Shown here one piece after another: positions 37,155 to 45,021 of a DNA stretch of 64,000 nt (within the stretch, counting starts at the first letter, position 1; every line of letters starts with the position of its first letter). This DNA is from Nocardioides dokdonensis FR1436 (GTDB taxonomy: Bacteria > Actinomycetota > Actinomycetes > Propionibacteriales > Nocardioidaceae): positions 3,224,001 to 3,288,000 of the forward strand of contig NZ_CP015079.1 in the NCBI RefSeq assembly GCF_001653335.1, in the 5' to 3' direction. The notes below the pieces were generated by a model. The model made no database searches, was not told the DNA's origin, and was given only the letters and a program-made list of their open reading frames with translations. A program made the translations under genes and the position numbers.

Positions 37155-38444
37155 TTAGCTCCCTGAGCGTCCGGCGCCGGCAGGTACGGAATCGGCCGTG
37201 GACGGCACCGGCGGCGACGGCTGCGTAGGCTGCGATGCCGCCGTTGTCTGCTGATCGGCGTGGCCCGCGACGGAAGCACCTGTTCGCGGTCCAGCGCTGG
37301 CGGCCTCCCGCGCGACCATCACGCCACCGACCACAGCTCCTCCTGCCGCCGCTGCCCCTCCGCTCGCTGCTGCACCGCCGCCCGACGCAGCATTGGACCC
37401 ACCCGTGCTCCCGCCGCCCGAAGACGCCACGGCCGGTGTGGGCGGCGTACCGCCGCCACCACCAGAACCGCCGCCAAGGACCTGGGCGGGCTCGGCCATT
37501 GGGCGTCGGCTCATCGGGATCGGCATCGGCCGGTTCAGCGCGGACTTCGCCTCCTGCTCGGCCGACATTGCGTGGTACATGTCGAAGCCCATGAAGCTGA
37601 TCGCCTTGTAGGTCATGTACGGCGCGAAGCCTGCGATGAGCATCAGCACGATGCCCGCGATGGGTTCGCTGACCGACTGCAGGTCGGCGTCGATGGGCGC
37701 AGAGACCTGGGCTGTGGCGAGCAGGAAGATCACGACGAGGACGACCTTGGAAAGGATCAGCGCGATAACAAACTGCGCCCACTTGCCGAGCCAGCCGCGA
37801 GTCTGGTCCCAACTCGAGCCGGCGAGGGCGATCGGTGCGAAGACGATGGCAACGAGGAGCAAAGCTTTCCGGACGAGCAGGCTGATCCACACGATGACAG
37901 CTGCACCGATCGCGAGCCCCGCGAGGAAGATCGTGAGGATCGCGCCAGCGCCCGGCGCCGCGACGTTGATCCCGACGAGCCCAGCCGTGAGGAGACCGAT
38001 GCGATCACCCATCTCGGTCATGTTCGTGCCCGCGGCGTTCACGATCCCGATGCAGAGCTGATCGGTGATCTCCAGAGCGATCGCCAGCAGCGCGAGCGCG
38101 ACGAACGATCCGAGGATCGACTTCGCCAAACCGAGGGCAGCGCGCGTCAACGCGGCCGGTTCTCGGCGCACCATCCCGCCGATCACCTGGAGCATGAAGA
38201 AGCCGAGCATGATGAAGACGGCGACTCCGAACAGGATGTTGTAGACCTTCGTGTACTGGCTGCTCGTGATGTCGACCATGGTGGTCGAGTCAAAGACCTG
38301 CCAGACAGACTCGAACATCCACGCGGCGGCATTGCCCATCGCCTGGGCGAGCCAGTCGAACGGCGCGGACACGAGCGCGCCCGCGGCCTCGCCAGCCACG
38401 TCGCAGACCCCCGAGATCACTGGCACATCGCATACGTCGACCAT
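37155..38444 (-). CDS. TrbL/VirB6-like polytopic T4SS channel protein
   Basis: About six membrane segments (for example 72-92, 108-130, 158-180, 190-215, 226-248, 262-280) are followed by a 130-residue Gly/Ser/Ala/Pro-rich cytosolic tail. This layout is that of TrbL/VirB6, the inner-membrane channel component. The ATG at 38444 has GGAGG 5 nt upstream and was preferred over an adjacent GTG. The gene lies directly upstream of the SCO6880-type gene in one operon. Confidence 0.85.
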   Translation of the reverse strand: MVDVCDVPVISGVCDVAGEAAGALVSAPFDWLAQAMGNAAAWMFESVWQVFDSTTMVDITSSQYTKVYNILFGVAVFIMLGFFMLQVIGGMVRREPAALTRAALGLAKSILGSFVALALLAIALEITDQLCIGIVNAAGTNMTEMGDRIGLLTAGLVGINVAAPGAGAILTIFLAGLAIGAAVIVWISLLVRKALLLVAIVFAPIALAGSSWDQTRGWLGKWAQFVIALILSKVVLVVIFLLATAQVSAPIDADLQSVSEPIAGIVLMLIAGFAPYMTYKAISFMGFDMYHAMSAEQEAKSALNRPMPIPMSRRPMAEPAQVLGGGSGGGGGTPPTPAVASSGGGSTGGSNAASGGGAAASGGAAAAGGAVVGGVMVAREAASAGPRTGASVAGHADQQTTAASQPTQPSPPVPSTADSVPAGAGRSGS

Positions 38445-38472
38445 CACGGCCTCCTTGATCCGTAGATGCCGG

Positions 38473-38787
38473 TCAGACGGCCTGGCCGACGTTCCAGAAG
38501 AAGTTCACGAGTGCGACGGACGCGCCGGTGATGATCGCGGCGCCGAGGCCGACGAGAACCCCGAGCTTGCCGCGCCCCGCGAGGTGCGGGTTCGACGAGT
38601 TGGCGCCGAGCGCCCACACGACTGCGGAGATGATCAGGGCGAGTACGGCGAGGATCAGGCCCACGGTCATCGAGGCGCCGACGATGCCGCGCAACTGGCC
38701 GATGCCGGGCAGGCCGTTCGAGTTGGGGTCGATCTCGATGTCCATCGGGAGCAGGGACACCAATGAGTGCAGTCCGATCTGATTCAC
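38473..38787 (-). CDS. DUF6112-type small membrane protein A
   Basis: A 104-aa protein with two membrane segments (about 37-60 and 76-98) and the motif PNSNGLPGIGQLRGIVGASMTVGL, matching the DUF6112 proteins of actinobacterial conjugative elements; size and topology recall pilin-like VirB2/TrbC. The GTG at 38787 has GGAGG 6 nt upstream. The homologue at 39572-39859 is a probable duplicate. Confidence 0.78.
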   Translation of the reverse strand: MNQIGLHSLVSLLPMDIEIDPNSNGLPGIGQLRGIVGASMTVGLILAVLALIISAVVWALGANSSNPHLAGRGKLGVLVGLGAAIITGASVALVNFFWNVGQAV

Positions 38788-38843
38788 GGTTTCCTCCAAG
38801 GTTGGGTAGGGCCTACGTCGGTCAGGTGTTCGTCGTCGTCCGC

Positions 38844-39575
38844 TCATGCCCCGAGAGCGGGGCCAAGGCTCGTCGTGTGCGGCCGAGTTGGTTCGCATGA
38901 CACCGCACTCGATCGACGCCGCGAGACCCTCCGGTCGGGCTCCACGGCCGTGTGAGAGATGTCGTAGCCGGCCCAGGGGGAGCGGCCTGGGACGTGCCGA
39001 GTGCCGCCGTTGCTGCGCTCGGTGATGACCGGTGCACCGACGACCTGCATTGGCGGTGGGTAGTGCTCCGCGATCCACTTCTTTGCGGCTTTCGACAGCC
39101 CGGACTGTTCAACGGAACGCAGTCGCGCGGGCAGGATCGGCAGCTCGCGCCAGCCAGGGAAGGCGTGGTCGTGCCAGGCCTCGACCGCAGTGTTCTCATC
39201 ACCCGCGATCACATGCCAGCCGTGCGGCTCGCAGATCGCTTGGTAGATCAGGTCTCCGACGCACTGGCACCCACTGTGCGCCTCGCCATGTGTCCAGGGC
39301 TCGCAGCGCAGGTCGGCCGTGAACAGATCAAAGCCGTGCTCGCCAACGGCGACGCTGCCGGGCACGGCGATCGCTCGGTGCCACGTCCGGCTCTGCGTTC
39401 TTGACTGGTCGAGCTTGTGCAGAAACTGCCAGTGCTCGTGTGCCGCTTCCAGGTCTGCCGCCGGCCAGTACGCCGCAGTGAAGCCCAAGGGAGCTCCGGA
39501 CCACCCGGGCGCTGCTTCGACGGCGGATTCATGGAGCATCGCCTCGATGTCGAAGGCGAGTTGTTCACCGGTCAC
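38844..39575 (-). CDS. DUF6349-like element protein (243 aa)
   Basis: TGEQLAFDIEAM at the start and the Trp/His/Cys-rich middle (HGFDLFTADLRCEPWTHGEAHSGCQCVGDLIYQAICEPHGWHVI) match a family I know from actinobacterial elements as DUF6349. It is soluble. The GTG at 39575 overlaps the preceding DUF6112 stop (GTGA). The Cys and His clusters suggest metal binding; function unknown. Confidence 0.7.
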   Translation of the reverse strand: MTGEQLAFDIEAMLHESAVEAAPGWSGAPLGFTAAYWPAADLEAAHEHWQFLHKLDQSRTQSRTWHRAIAVPGSVAVGEHGFDLFTADLRCEPWTHGEAHSGCQCVGDLIYQAICEPHGWHVIAGDENTAVEAWHDHAFPGWRELPILPARLRSVEQSGLSKAAKKWIAEHYPPPMQVVGAPVITERSNGGTRHVPGRSPWAGYDISHTAVEPDRRVSRRRSSAVSCEPTRPHTTSLGPALGA

Positions 39576-39859
39576 AGCTGCGCACCGACATCGAGCAGCC
39601 AGTTCGCCCAGGCGAGTGCGGCGCCGGTCAGTGCGGCGCCCCCCAGCGCAACGAACAGTCCGGTCTTCGCCTTGCTCGCCGCGTGCCAACTGCCGTTCGA
39701 GGAGGAGATTGCCAATGTCGCGCCACAGGTGACGACCATGAGCACGGAGATGATCAGGCCGTAGGTGAGCAGGGCGCCCACGATCGCGCGGAGTTGGCTG
39801 GAGCCGCCAACCGCCCCGAAGTCGGGTCCGACGAGTGGGAGCAGGAGATGAAGTCTCAT
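39572..39859 (-). CDS. DUF6112-type small membrane protein B
   Basis: A 95-aa paralogue of the protein at 38473-38787: SSQLRAIVGALLTYGLIISVLMVV and KAKTGLFVALGGAALTGAALAWANWLLDVG give the same two membrane helices separated by a basic loop. The ATG at 39859 lacks a good ribosome site, so the start is uncertain and the original upstream region may have been replaced by the inserted cadmium transposon. Confidence 0.75.
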   Translation of the reverse strand: MRLHLLLPLVGPDFGAVGGSSQLRAIVGALLTYGLIISVLMVVTCGATLAISSSNGSWHAASKAKTGLFVALGGAALTGAALAWANWLLDVGAQL

Positions 39860-40024
39860 GCCATCAGGTGTCGGCCTATACCGGCGCCGTCGGATGATCG
39901 AACCGACGGAGTGGCATGGCGGAAATGTTTTTCCTCCAGCCGAGTGGTGGCGTGCGAGGGACGCGGTTGACGTCGATGGCGCGCCCATCGTCAATGGTTC
40001 AGCAGAGGCTGTATTGTTCAGTAC

Positions 40025-40396
40025 ATGCTGACCATCGCTACGCGTTTGGACGTGATGAATCGGTTGGGTCGGGCGATGGCGGACCCGACCCGTTCCCGGC
40101 TTCTTATGGCTCTGCTGGAGCGGCCTGCCTATCCCGCTGATTTGGCCCGCGAGCTCGGGTTGACCCGGTCGAACGTGTCGAATCATCTGGCGTGCCTGCG
40201 GGACTGCGGCATCGTGGTGGCTGAACCCGAGGGTCGGCAGACGCGGTATGTCATTGCCGATCCGCATCTGGCGCGTGCCCTGACTGCGTTGGTCGAGGTC
40301 ACTCTCGAGGTCACTCTCGCGGTCGATGAGAGTGCACCTTGTATCGACCCGACATGCTCGGTACCCGAGTGCGGGAACGGAGGGGCAGGGGCGTGA
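40025..40396 (+). CDS. cmtR: CmtR-type cadmium/lead-sensing ArsR family repressor
   Basis: A 123-aa winged-helix repressor that should release DNA on binding Cd or Pb. LTRSNVSNHLACLRDCGIV carries the recognition helix with the Cys-x3-Cys pair (C-L-R-D-C) used by mycobacterial CmtR, and the third ligand is in SAPC near residue 109. Extra Cys residues (DPTCSVPEC) extend the C-terminus. The ATG at 40025 overlaps TTCAGTACATGCTGA, an imperfect dyad that may be the operator. Its stop overlaps the cadD start (GTGA). Confidence 0.9.
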   Translation: MLTIATRLDVMNRLGRAMADPTRSRLLMALLERPAYPADLARELGLTRSNVSNHLACLRDCGIVVAEPEGRQTRYVIADPHLARALTALVEVTLEVTLAVDESAPCIDPTCSVPECGNGGAGA

Positions 40397-40992
40397 TCCT
40401 GTCCTCCGCGCTGCAGGCGATGGGCCTGTTCATCGCTACCAATATCGACGACATCATCGTCCTCTCACTGTTCTTCGCGCGGGGAGCCGGACGCAGTGGG
40501 ACCACGGCCCGGATCCTGGTGGGCCAGTACCTGGGGTTCGCTGGCATCTTGGCCGCAGCAGTGCTCGTGTCGTTGGGCGCAGGAGCGTTCTTGCCCGAGG
40601 AAGCGATCCCCTACTTCGGACTGGTCCCCCTGCTGCTGGGCCTGTGGGCAGCGTGGCAAGTCTGGCGATCCGGCGACGATGATGATGACGACGCGAAGAT
40701 CGCCGGCAAGCCGGTGGCTGCCTGGACGGTGGCTGCAGTCACGTTCGCCAACGGTGGGGACAACATCGGGGTCTACGTGCCGGTGTTCCTCAACGTGGGG
40801 GTCGCTTCCACTGTTGCGTTCTGCGTCGTCTTCCTGGTCCTCGTGGCAGCTTTGGTCATGCTGGCCAAGTTCGTTGCGACTCGTCCCGGGATCGACGAGG
40901 TCCTCGAACGCTGGGAGCATGTTCTGTTCCCCATCGTCCTGGTCGGACTGGGCATCGTCATCCTCTACACCGGCGGAGCCTTCGGCCTCTGA
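40393..40992 (+). CDS. cadD: CadD-family cadmium resistance transporter
   Basis: A 199-aa membrane protein with five to six hydrophobic segments and two symmetric acidic motifs, FIATNIDDIIVLSLFFA and TFANGGDNIGVYVPVF, diagnostic for CadD transporters. A loop rich in Asp (GDDDDDDAK) separates the halves. The GTG at 40393 overlaps the cmtR stop, so repressor and transporter form one self-regulated operon. The protein exports or sequesters cadmium. Confidence 0.9.
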   Translation: MILSSALQAMGLFIATNIDDIIVLSLFFARGAGRSGTTARILVGQYLGFAGILAAAVLVSLGAGAFLPEEAIPYFGLVPLLLGLWAAWQVWRSGDDDDDDAKIAGKPVAAWTVAAVTFANGGDNIGVYVPVFLNVGVASTVAFCVVFLVLVAALVMLAKFVATRPGIDEVLERWEHVLFPIVLVGLGIVILYTGGAFGL

Positions 40993-41119
40993 TCGAACGA
41001 CAACACATCGTGTCGCTCGCTCGGGCTCTGCTCGTTGGGGCCTGGGCAGATCTCGGCGTGGAGGCGAAGGCACATCCGCAAATGCCCGCAACGTTGCGCT
41101 GTGGCCTGCTGGACATCGG

Positions 41120-43384
41120 CTACTGGTTCTGAGGTGGGTTGGCGGTCGCGTTCGTGCGGTTGGCGGCGTAGGTGGTCCAGTTGCTGCCGGCGTACCCGGC
41201 CCACTTCGTGGCGGCCCCGGTGCTGATGCCGATGAGGCTGGCGAACACCGCGGGTGGGACGGTGGCCGCGAGGTGGAGCATGGCGGAGTTGCGGCTGGTC
41301 CGGGTGGTGATGCCCAGCTTGTTGAGCCGGCCCATCATCGAGGTCGGGTTCTGGTGGTGGCCGGCCCACTTGCCGGGGAACAGCCAGCGCTGGTCGGCCA
41401 GGGTGCTGGCCGCGCCGAACGGTTTCGCGATCGGCAGCGACGTCACGAGCGCGTCCAGGGGCGGCGGGAGTAGGAGTGGCTCCGCACCGAGCCGGAGGTA
41501 GGTGCCGTCATCGTCGAGGGTGAGGTCGTCCGTGGTGAGGGAGACGATCTTGCTGAGGGGTTGTGCGTAGAGCAGCACGAGGCAGGCAGCTGCGCGGTCC
41601 TCGATGCTCGCGGAGTCCTCGTCGTGGAGCATGCGGCGCACGAGTGCCCAGTGTTCGTCCTGGTCGAGCTGAGTGCGGGGTCCTGCCGCTGGGACGGCAT
41701 CGGGCAGCGCGAGTCCGGGCAGGTGGCCGTGGTCGAGGAGCCAGCGTGGGAATCGGATCCGGGTCGCGCGTCGTGTCGAGAGCCAGGTGTCGAGGTCGGC
41801 TTGGGTGCAGTCGTCGACGGTCCGGCCACGCCTGGTGAGGTGGTCGAGGAAACGTTGGGCGGTTCGGATCTCTTGCCGGCAGCGGTCGCTGATCGTCGCG
41901 TTGAGTCGACCGTGGCGATCCGGTTTGGCGCGGGCGATGACGTGCCAGCGGACGTAGCGTCCCAGCGTCTGCTGGTGTCGAGGGTCGGCGATTTCGTCGA
42001 TGACGGCGGCGGCGAAGCGTCGAAGACGGGTGGCTTGCTCGTCGCGGTCGGGCAGGACACCGGTGGCGACGAGGAGGGCGCGTAGGTAGCCGACGGAGAA
42101 CCGGTCGCCTTCGGCGTCGAGGAGCTCGTGGCTGAGTTCGTCGTGCTGACGGGCGAGGCGGGCGAGCAGGGTGAGGCTCTCGATGCGGTCCCAGTTGTTC
42201 AGGATGGATCGGGGGCGATGGGTCGCGACGAGGACGTCGCGGACCTCCTTCACCCCGATGGGGATGGTGCCGTCGGGTCCGGCGAGGAGACGGTCGATCC
42301 GGTCGGTGGCCTGGCAGCCGAAGCACCAAGGTCGGCCGTTCCTGGTGGCCCGTCGGCCCAGAGCGTGCTGCCCGCACACGGAGCAATCGACGATGGGCGC
42401 CTGGTAACAGGTCGCACAGATGTCGGGGCTGACGGTGGTGGCCCTGAGCGCGACGCGGCGGGTCCGGCCACAGATGCCGCACTCGCGTTCAGGGTGGCGG
42501 TAGCAGCCGGCGCAGAGGTTCTTGCCGGTGCCGGTGCCGATGCGCCCGTCCGCGCGAGCAGCGAGTGGAACTACCTGACCGCACTCATCGCAGGCAACGG
42601 TGCCGGTCCGGGTCTTGTCGTAACAGCCGGTGCAGACCGCCCCGCCGGTCGCCGTGCGGGCGTTGACCCGGCGATCTCGGCCGCAGATCGAGCATGGTTC
42701 GGTCGGCGCCCGCCGAGCGATGCAGGAGCGGCAGTAGCCCAGTCCGTCGCGGGTGGAGCGCTTCAGACCCCGCAACTCCTGACACCCGGCGCACACTTCG
42801 AGTGGCCGGGCCCGGTCGTGGCAGCGCGGGCAGACGGGCTGGCCATCAACGTCGCGCGATCGGATGCGGTGCCCGTCGCGTCCGCAACTCGAGCAGGTCG
42901 CTGTGAGGAGCCGGCTGTAGCAGGTCGTGCAGATCCGTTCGCTGTCGCCGTGGGTGTGGACCAGCGTTCGCGGACGTCCGCAGAGCGCGCAACCGGGCGA
43001 GGTCAACCCGGTGATGCCGGCTGCGATGGCGGCGTAGATGAACTCGGCGACCACCTTGGGCATCCGCGACCCACCGGCGGTCAACGCTTCGGGATGTGCG
43101 ACGAGGTGGCGGGTGAGTGCAGCGCGGGCACCGGGCGCGGGAGCGACCTGAGCCATCAGGTCCCCGACAGACTCCGGGGTCACCGTCGGGTCGCGTGCGA
43201 GGAGCAGCCCGGTCACGATGGCGAGCTGGTCGGCTCGTTTGGTGGCGAGTTGCTCGGCGGCTCGGCGCCGCTCGTGGCAACTGCAGATCAGCACCCCGGG
43301 CGCGCGACCGCTGCGTGCCCGACCGCAGTTCGCGCAGGGCCGCGCGCCGGGCGATGGCGACACTGGCGCCGGCTCAGGCGTCAC
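41120..43384 (-). CDS. zinc-ribbon-repeat protein with degenerate tyrosine-recombinase domain (TnpB-like)
   Basis: The N-terminal half of this 754-aa protein contains eight CxxC...CxxC (or CxC) zinc ribbons: residues about 17-36, 132-155, 164-188, 198-221, 231-254, 265-294, 302-326 and 334-357. The C-terminal 300 residues follow a tyrosine recombinase layout, with a core-binding part (about 455-560) and a catalytic-like part, but the first Arg motif reads AQPLSKIVSL and the H-x-x-R box reads TSRNSAML, so it is probably inactive. It overlaps the HTH gene by 11 nt. By analogy with TnpB of Tn554 it may shape the transposition complex. Confidence 0.7.
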   Translation of the reverse strand: MTPEPAPVSPSPGARPCANCGRARSGRAPGVLICSCHERRRAAEQLATKRADQLAIVTGLLLARDPTVTPESVGDLMAQVAPAPGARAALTRHLVAHPEALTAGGSRMPKVVAEFIYAAIAAGITGLTSPGCALCGRPRTLVHTHGDSERICTTCYSRLLTATCSSCGRDGHRIRSRDVDGQPVCPRCHDRARPLEVCAGCQELRGLKRSTRDGLGYCRSCIARRAPTEPCSICGRDRRVNARTATGGAVCTGCYDKTRTGTVACDECGQVVPLAARADGRIGTGTGKNLCAGCYRHPERECGICGRTRRVALRATTVSPDICATCYQAPIVDCSVCGQHALGRRATRNGRPWCFGCQATDRIDRLLAGPDGTIPIGVKEVRDVLVATHRPRSILNNWDRIESLTLLARLARQHDELSHELLDAEGDRFSVGYLRALLVATGVLPDRDEQATRLRRFAAAVIDEIADPRHQQTLGRYVRWHVIARAKPDRHGRLNATISDRCRQEIRTAQRFLDHLTRRGRTVDDCTQADLDTWLSTRRATRIRFPRWLLDHGHLPGLALPDAVPAAGPRTQLDQDEHWALVRRMLHDEDSASIEDRAAACLVLLYAQPLSKIVSLTTDDLTLDDDGTYLRLGAEPLLLPPPLDALVTSLPIAKPFGAASTLADQRWLFPGKWAGHHQNPTSMMGRLNKLGITTRTSRNSAMLHLAATVPPAVFASLIGISTGAATKWAGYAGSNWTTYAANRTNATANPPQNQ

Positions 43385-43733
43385 TGGCGCCGGTGATGGT
43401 GGCCCGCCGTGGCCGGTTCTTGCTCACCGGACCGGTGCCCGTGGCCGGCGCCGCGCCGGCAGCCTTCCGTCCGCGCTTGGAAGTGGCGATGACGTAGGGC
43501 TCGATGAGGTCGTTGGGGGTGCAACCGAAGATGTCGCACAGGGCGGCGAGGAGTCGCATGTTGAGGCGTTCGGGTTCGCCGGTGACGATCCGGTAGACCT
43601 GCGTGGAGGTCATCACCACGCCGCGGTCGGCGAGCAGTGGCACGAGTTCGGTGGTGTTGTGCAGGCCGGCCTCGCTCATCACCTTCCGCAGGTGCCACCG
43701 GTAGGCAACGCTCTTCGTGATCGGGGTGGTCAT
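43374..43733 (-). CDS. XRE-like helix-turn-helix protein of the recombination module
   Basis: The 119-aa protein has a Cro/XRE-type domain (STQVYRIVTGEPERLNMRLLAALCDIFGCTPNDLIEP) and a basic Ala/Pro tail. The ATG at 43733 overlaps the integrase stop (ATGA). It takes the position of TnpC in a Tn554-like unit and may regulate or assist the recombinase. Confidence 0.85.
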   Translation of the reverse strand: MTTPITKSVAYRWHLRKVMSEAGLHNTTELVPLLADRGVVMTSTQVYRIVTGEPERLNMRLLAALCDIFGCTPNDLIEPYVIATSKRGRKAAGAAPATGTGPVSKNRPRRATITGASDA

Positions 43734-44857
43734 GGCTGCTCGCTTCCGTCGTCGGGCGGGGAGGTGAAGGCGTTGTCGAGGGCGTTGCGAAGCACGCGGT
43801 TGCGGTAGTCCCCGGAGACGCCGGTGTAGAGCGCGGTGGTCGAGCCCCAGCGGTGGCCGACCTGCTGCTGGACGAACAGCGGGTCGAAGCCGTCCTCGAT
43901 CAGGTGGGTCACGTACGAGTGCCGCAGACAGTGCGGGTGCAGCACCCGGTCGAGGGCGAGCTGGTCGCGCCAGTCGGCGAACCGGTCGTCGATGTGGGCC
44001 AGCCGGATGCGGCCCTGACGTTCGGTGGGCCACAACACCGCCGGGTCGGCCAGCCCGAAGCGCGGGAGGACTTCCTCGACGTACTCCTCCACGACCGGCC
44101 GGGTCCAGTCGAACACCGTCAGCACCGCCCGTCGGCGGGGCTGGGAGCCGCGGCTGGCCTTGCCCCATCGGACGTTGCACACGCCGTAGCGACCGAACTC
44201 GAGCGCCTTGGGGTTGCGAGTGAAGTCATGGAGGTCGAGCATCGCCGCTTCACGACGGCGCAGGCCGTAGCCGTAGATGACCTTGAACAGGGTCGCGTCC
44301 CGGAACAGCGTCAGCCAGCCCTTCCGCTTCGAGGTGCGGGCGAAGTCGACGTGGTCGTCGGCGTGGTCGAACAACGCCTGGACCTCGCCCCGGGTCAGTG
44401 GGCGAACCGCTGGCCGTGCCTCGTGGTCGGCCACGTGGACCGCGGTGTTCCACTCGTGACAGACCTGGATCGGATGAGTGCCGAACAGCTCCATGCACTG
44501 ATCGGCCCAGCCATAGCGGCCATCGATCAGGTAGGCGCAGAACAGCGCCACCGAGTTCTGGTACGCCCTGATCGTCGACGGCGTCAGCGGCCGAGTCCCG
44601 GACAGCAGTTCACTGGTCCACTCCTCGACGTCGGCGGCGCCCCACTCCCACGGCGAAGAGGCGCAGAAGTCCGCGAACCGACGGACCTGCGACTCCCGCG
44701 TCTGGATCGTCCGCGACGCCAACAGGCGCGAGGACTGCTGGCCCGCCCACCCCGCGAGCATCTCGTCGAACATCTGCTCAGCGGGACGGAGGGCAGAGAC
44801 GTTGCCCGGCCGCAGCACGACGACCGAGCCATGCCCACCATCCTCCCGAGATCCCAT
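43730..44857 (-). CDS. tyrosine recombinase of the Tn554-like module (TnpA-like)
   Basis: A 375-aa active-looking tyrosine recombinase: core-binding domain about 40-125, Arg in GYGLRRREAAML, HCLRHSYVTHL, VGHRWGSTT and the nucleophile Tyr in TALYTGVS. It is unlike the tRNA integrases at 17.6-20.9 kb. It is the first gene of a coupled three-gene transposition operon; the repeats at 44868-45021 lie directly upstream and are its likely binding sites. Confidence 0.9.
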   Translation of the reverse strand: MGSREDGGHGSVVVLRPGNVSALRPAEQMFDEMLAGWAGQQSSRLLASRTIQTRESQVRRFADFCASSPWEWGAADVEEWTSELLSGTRPLTPSTIRAYQNSVALFCAYLIDGRYGWADQCMELFGTHPIQVCHEWNTAVHVADHEARPAVRPLTRGEVQALFDHADDHVDFARTSKRKGWLTLFRDATLFKVIYGYGLRRREAAMLDLHDFTRNPKALEFGRYGVCNVRWGKASRGSQPRRRAVLTVFDWTRPVVEEYVEEVLPRFGLADPAVLWPTERQGRIRLAHIDDRFADWRDQLALDRVLHPHCLRHSYVTHLIEDGFDPLFVQQQVGHRWGSTTALYTGVSGDYRNRVLRNALDNAFTSPPDDGSEQP

Positions 44858-44867
44858 GCCGGCGACC

Positions 44868-45021
44868 TTACATCAGATGTAAGTATCGTGCATCCGATGT
44901 AATCCCATGCATTAAACTGCAGGTCACGACGCCAATGGCCCGTCGGTAGTGAACCGTCGGACTGACGCTCACGTCACCGTTCACGCTTACATCTACCGTA
45001 AGAATCTTCCGTTAGATGTAA
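44868..45021. repeat. cluster of TTACATC/GATGTAA motifs at the transposon end
   Basis: TTACATC-A-GATGTAA (44868-44882) is a 15-nt palindrome. GCATCCGATGTAA (44890-44902) repeats one half. TTACATCTACCGTAA (44987-45001) and TTCCGTTAGATGTAA (45007-45021) form a 13-of-15 inverted pair around five bases. This is the arrangement expected of recombinase-binding sites around a crossover point, immediately upstream of the recombinase gene and inside the 3' end of the M23 gene. Confidence 0.7.

Larger units (their letters stand above)
39930..45021. mobile_element. Tn554-like transposon carrying cadmium resistance (left end approximate)
   Basis: A tyrosine recombinase, a small HTH protein and a large accessory protein with a recombinase-like C-terminus form a coupled three-gene unit like the tnpA/tnpB/tnpC set of Tn554, and the cargo is a CmtR-CadD cadmium pair. 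The block sits between T4SS genes that would otherwise be adjacent (M23 peptidase and DUF6112). The right end is marked by TTACATC/GATGTAA motifs ending at 45021. The left end was not located and is placed only by exclusion. Confidence 0.55.

Noticed and set aside
39887-39909. CCGTCGG/CCGACGG inverted repeat as the left end of the cadmium transposon
   Set aside because: Only 7-bp arms, and it does not match the TTACATC motifs of the right end, so it cannot be called a terminus.
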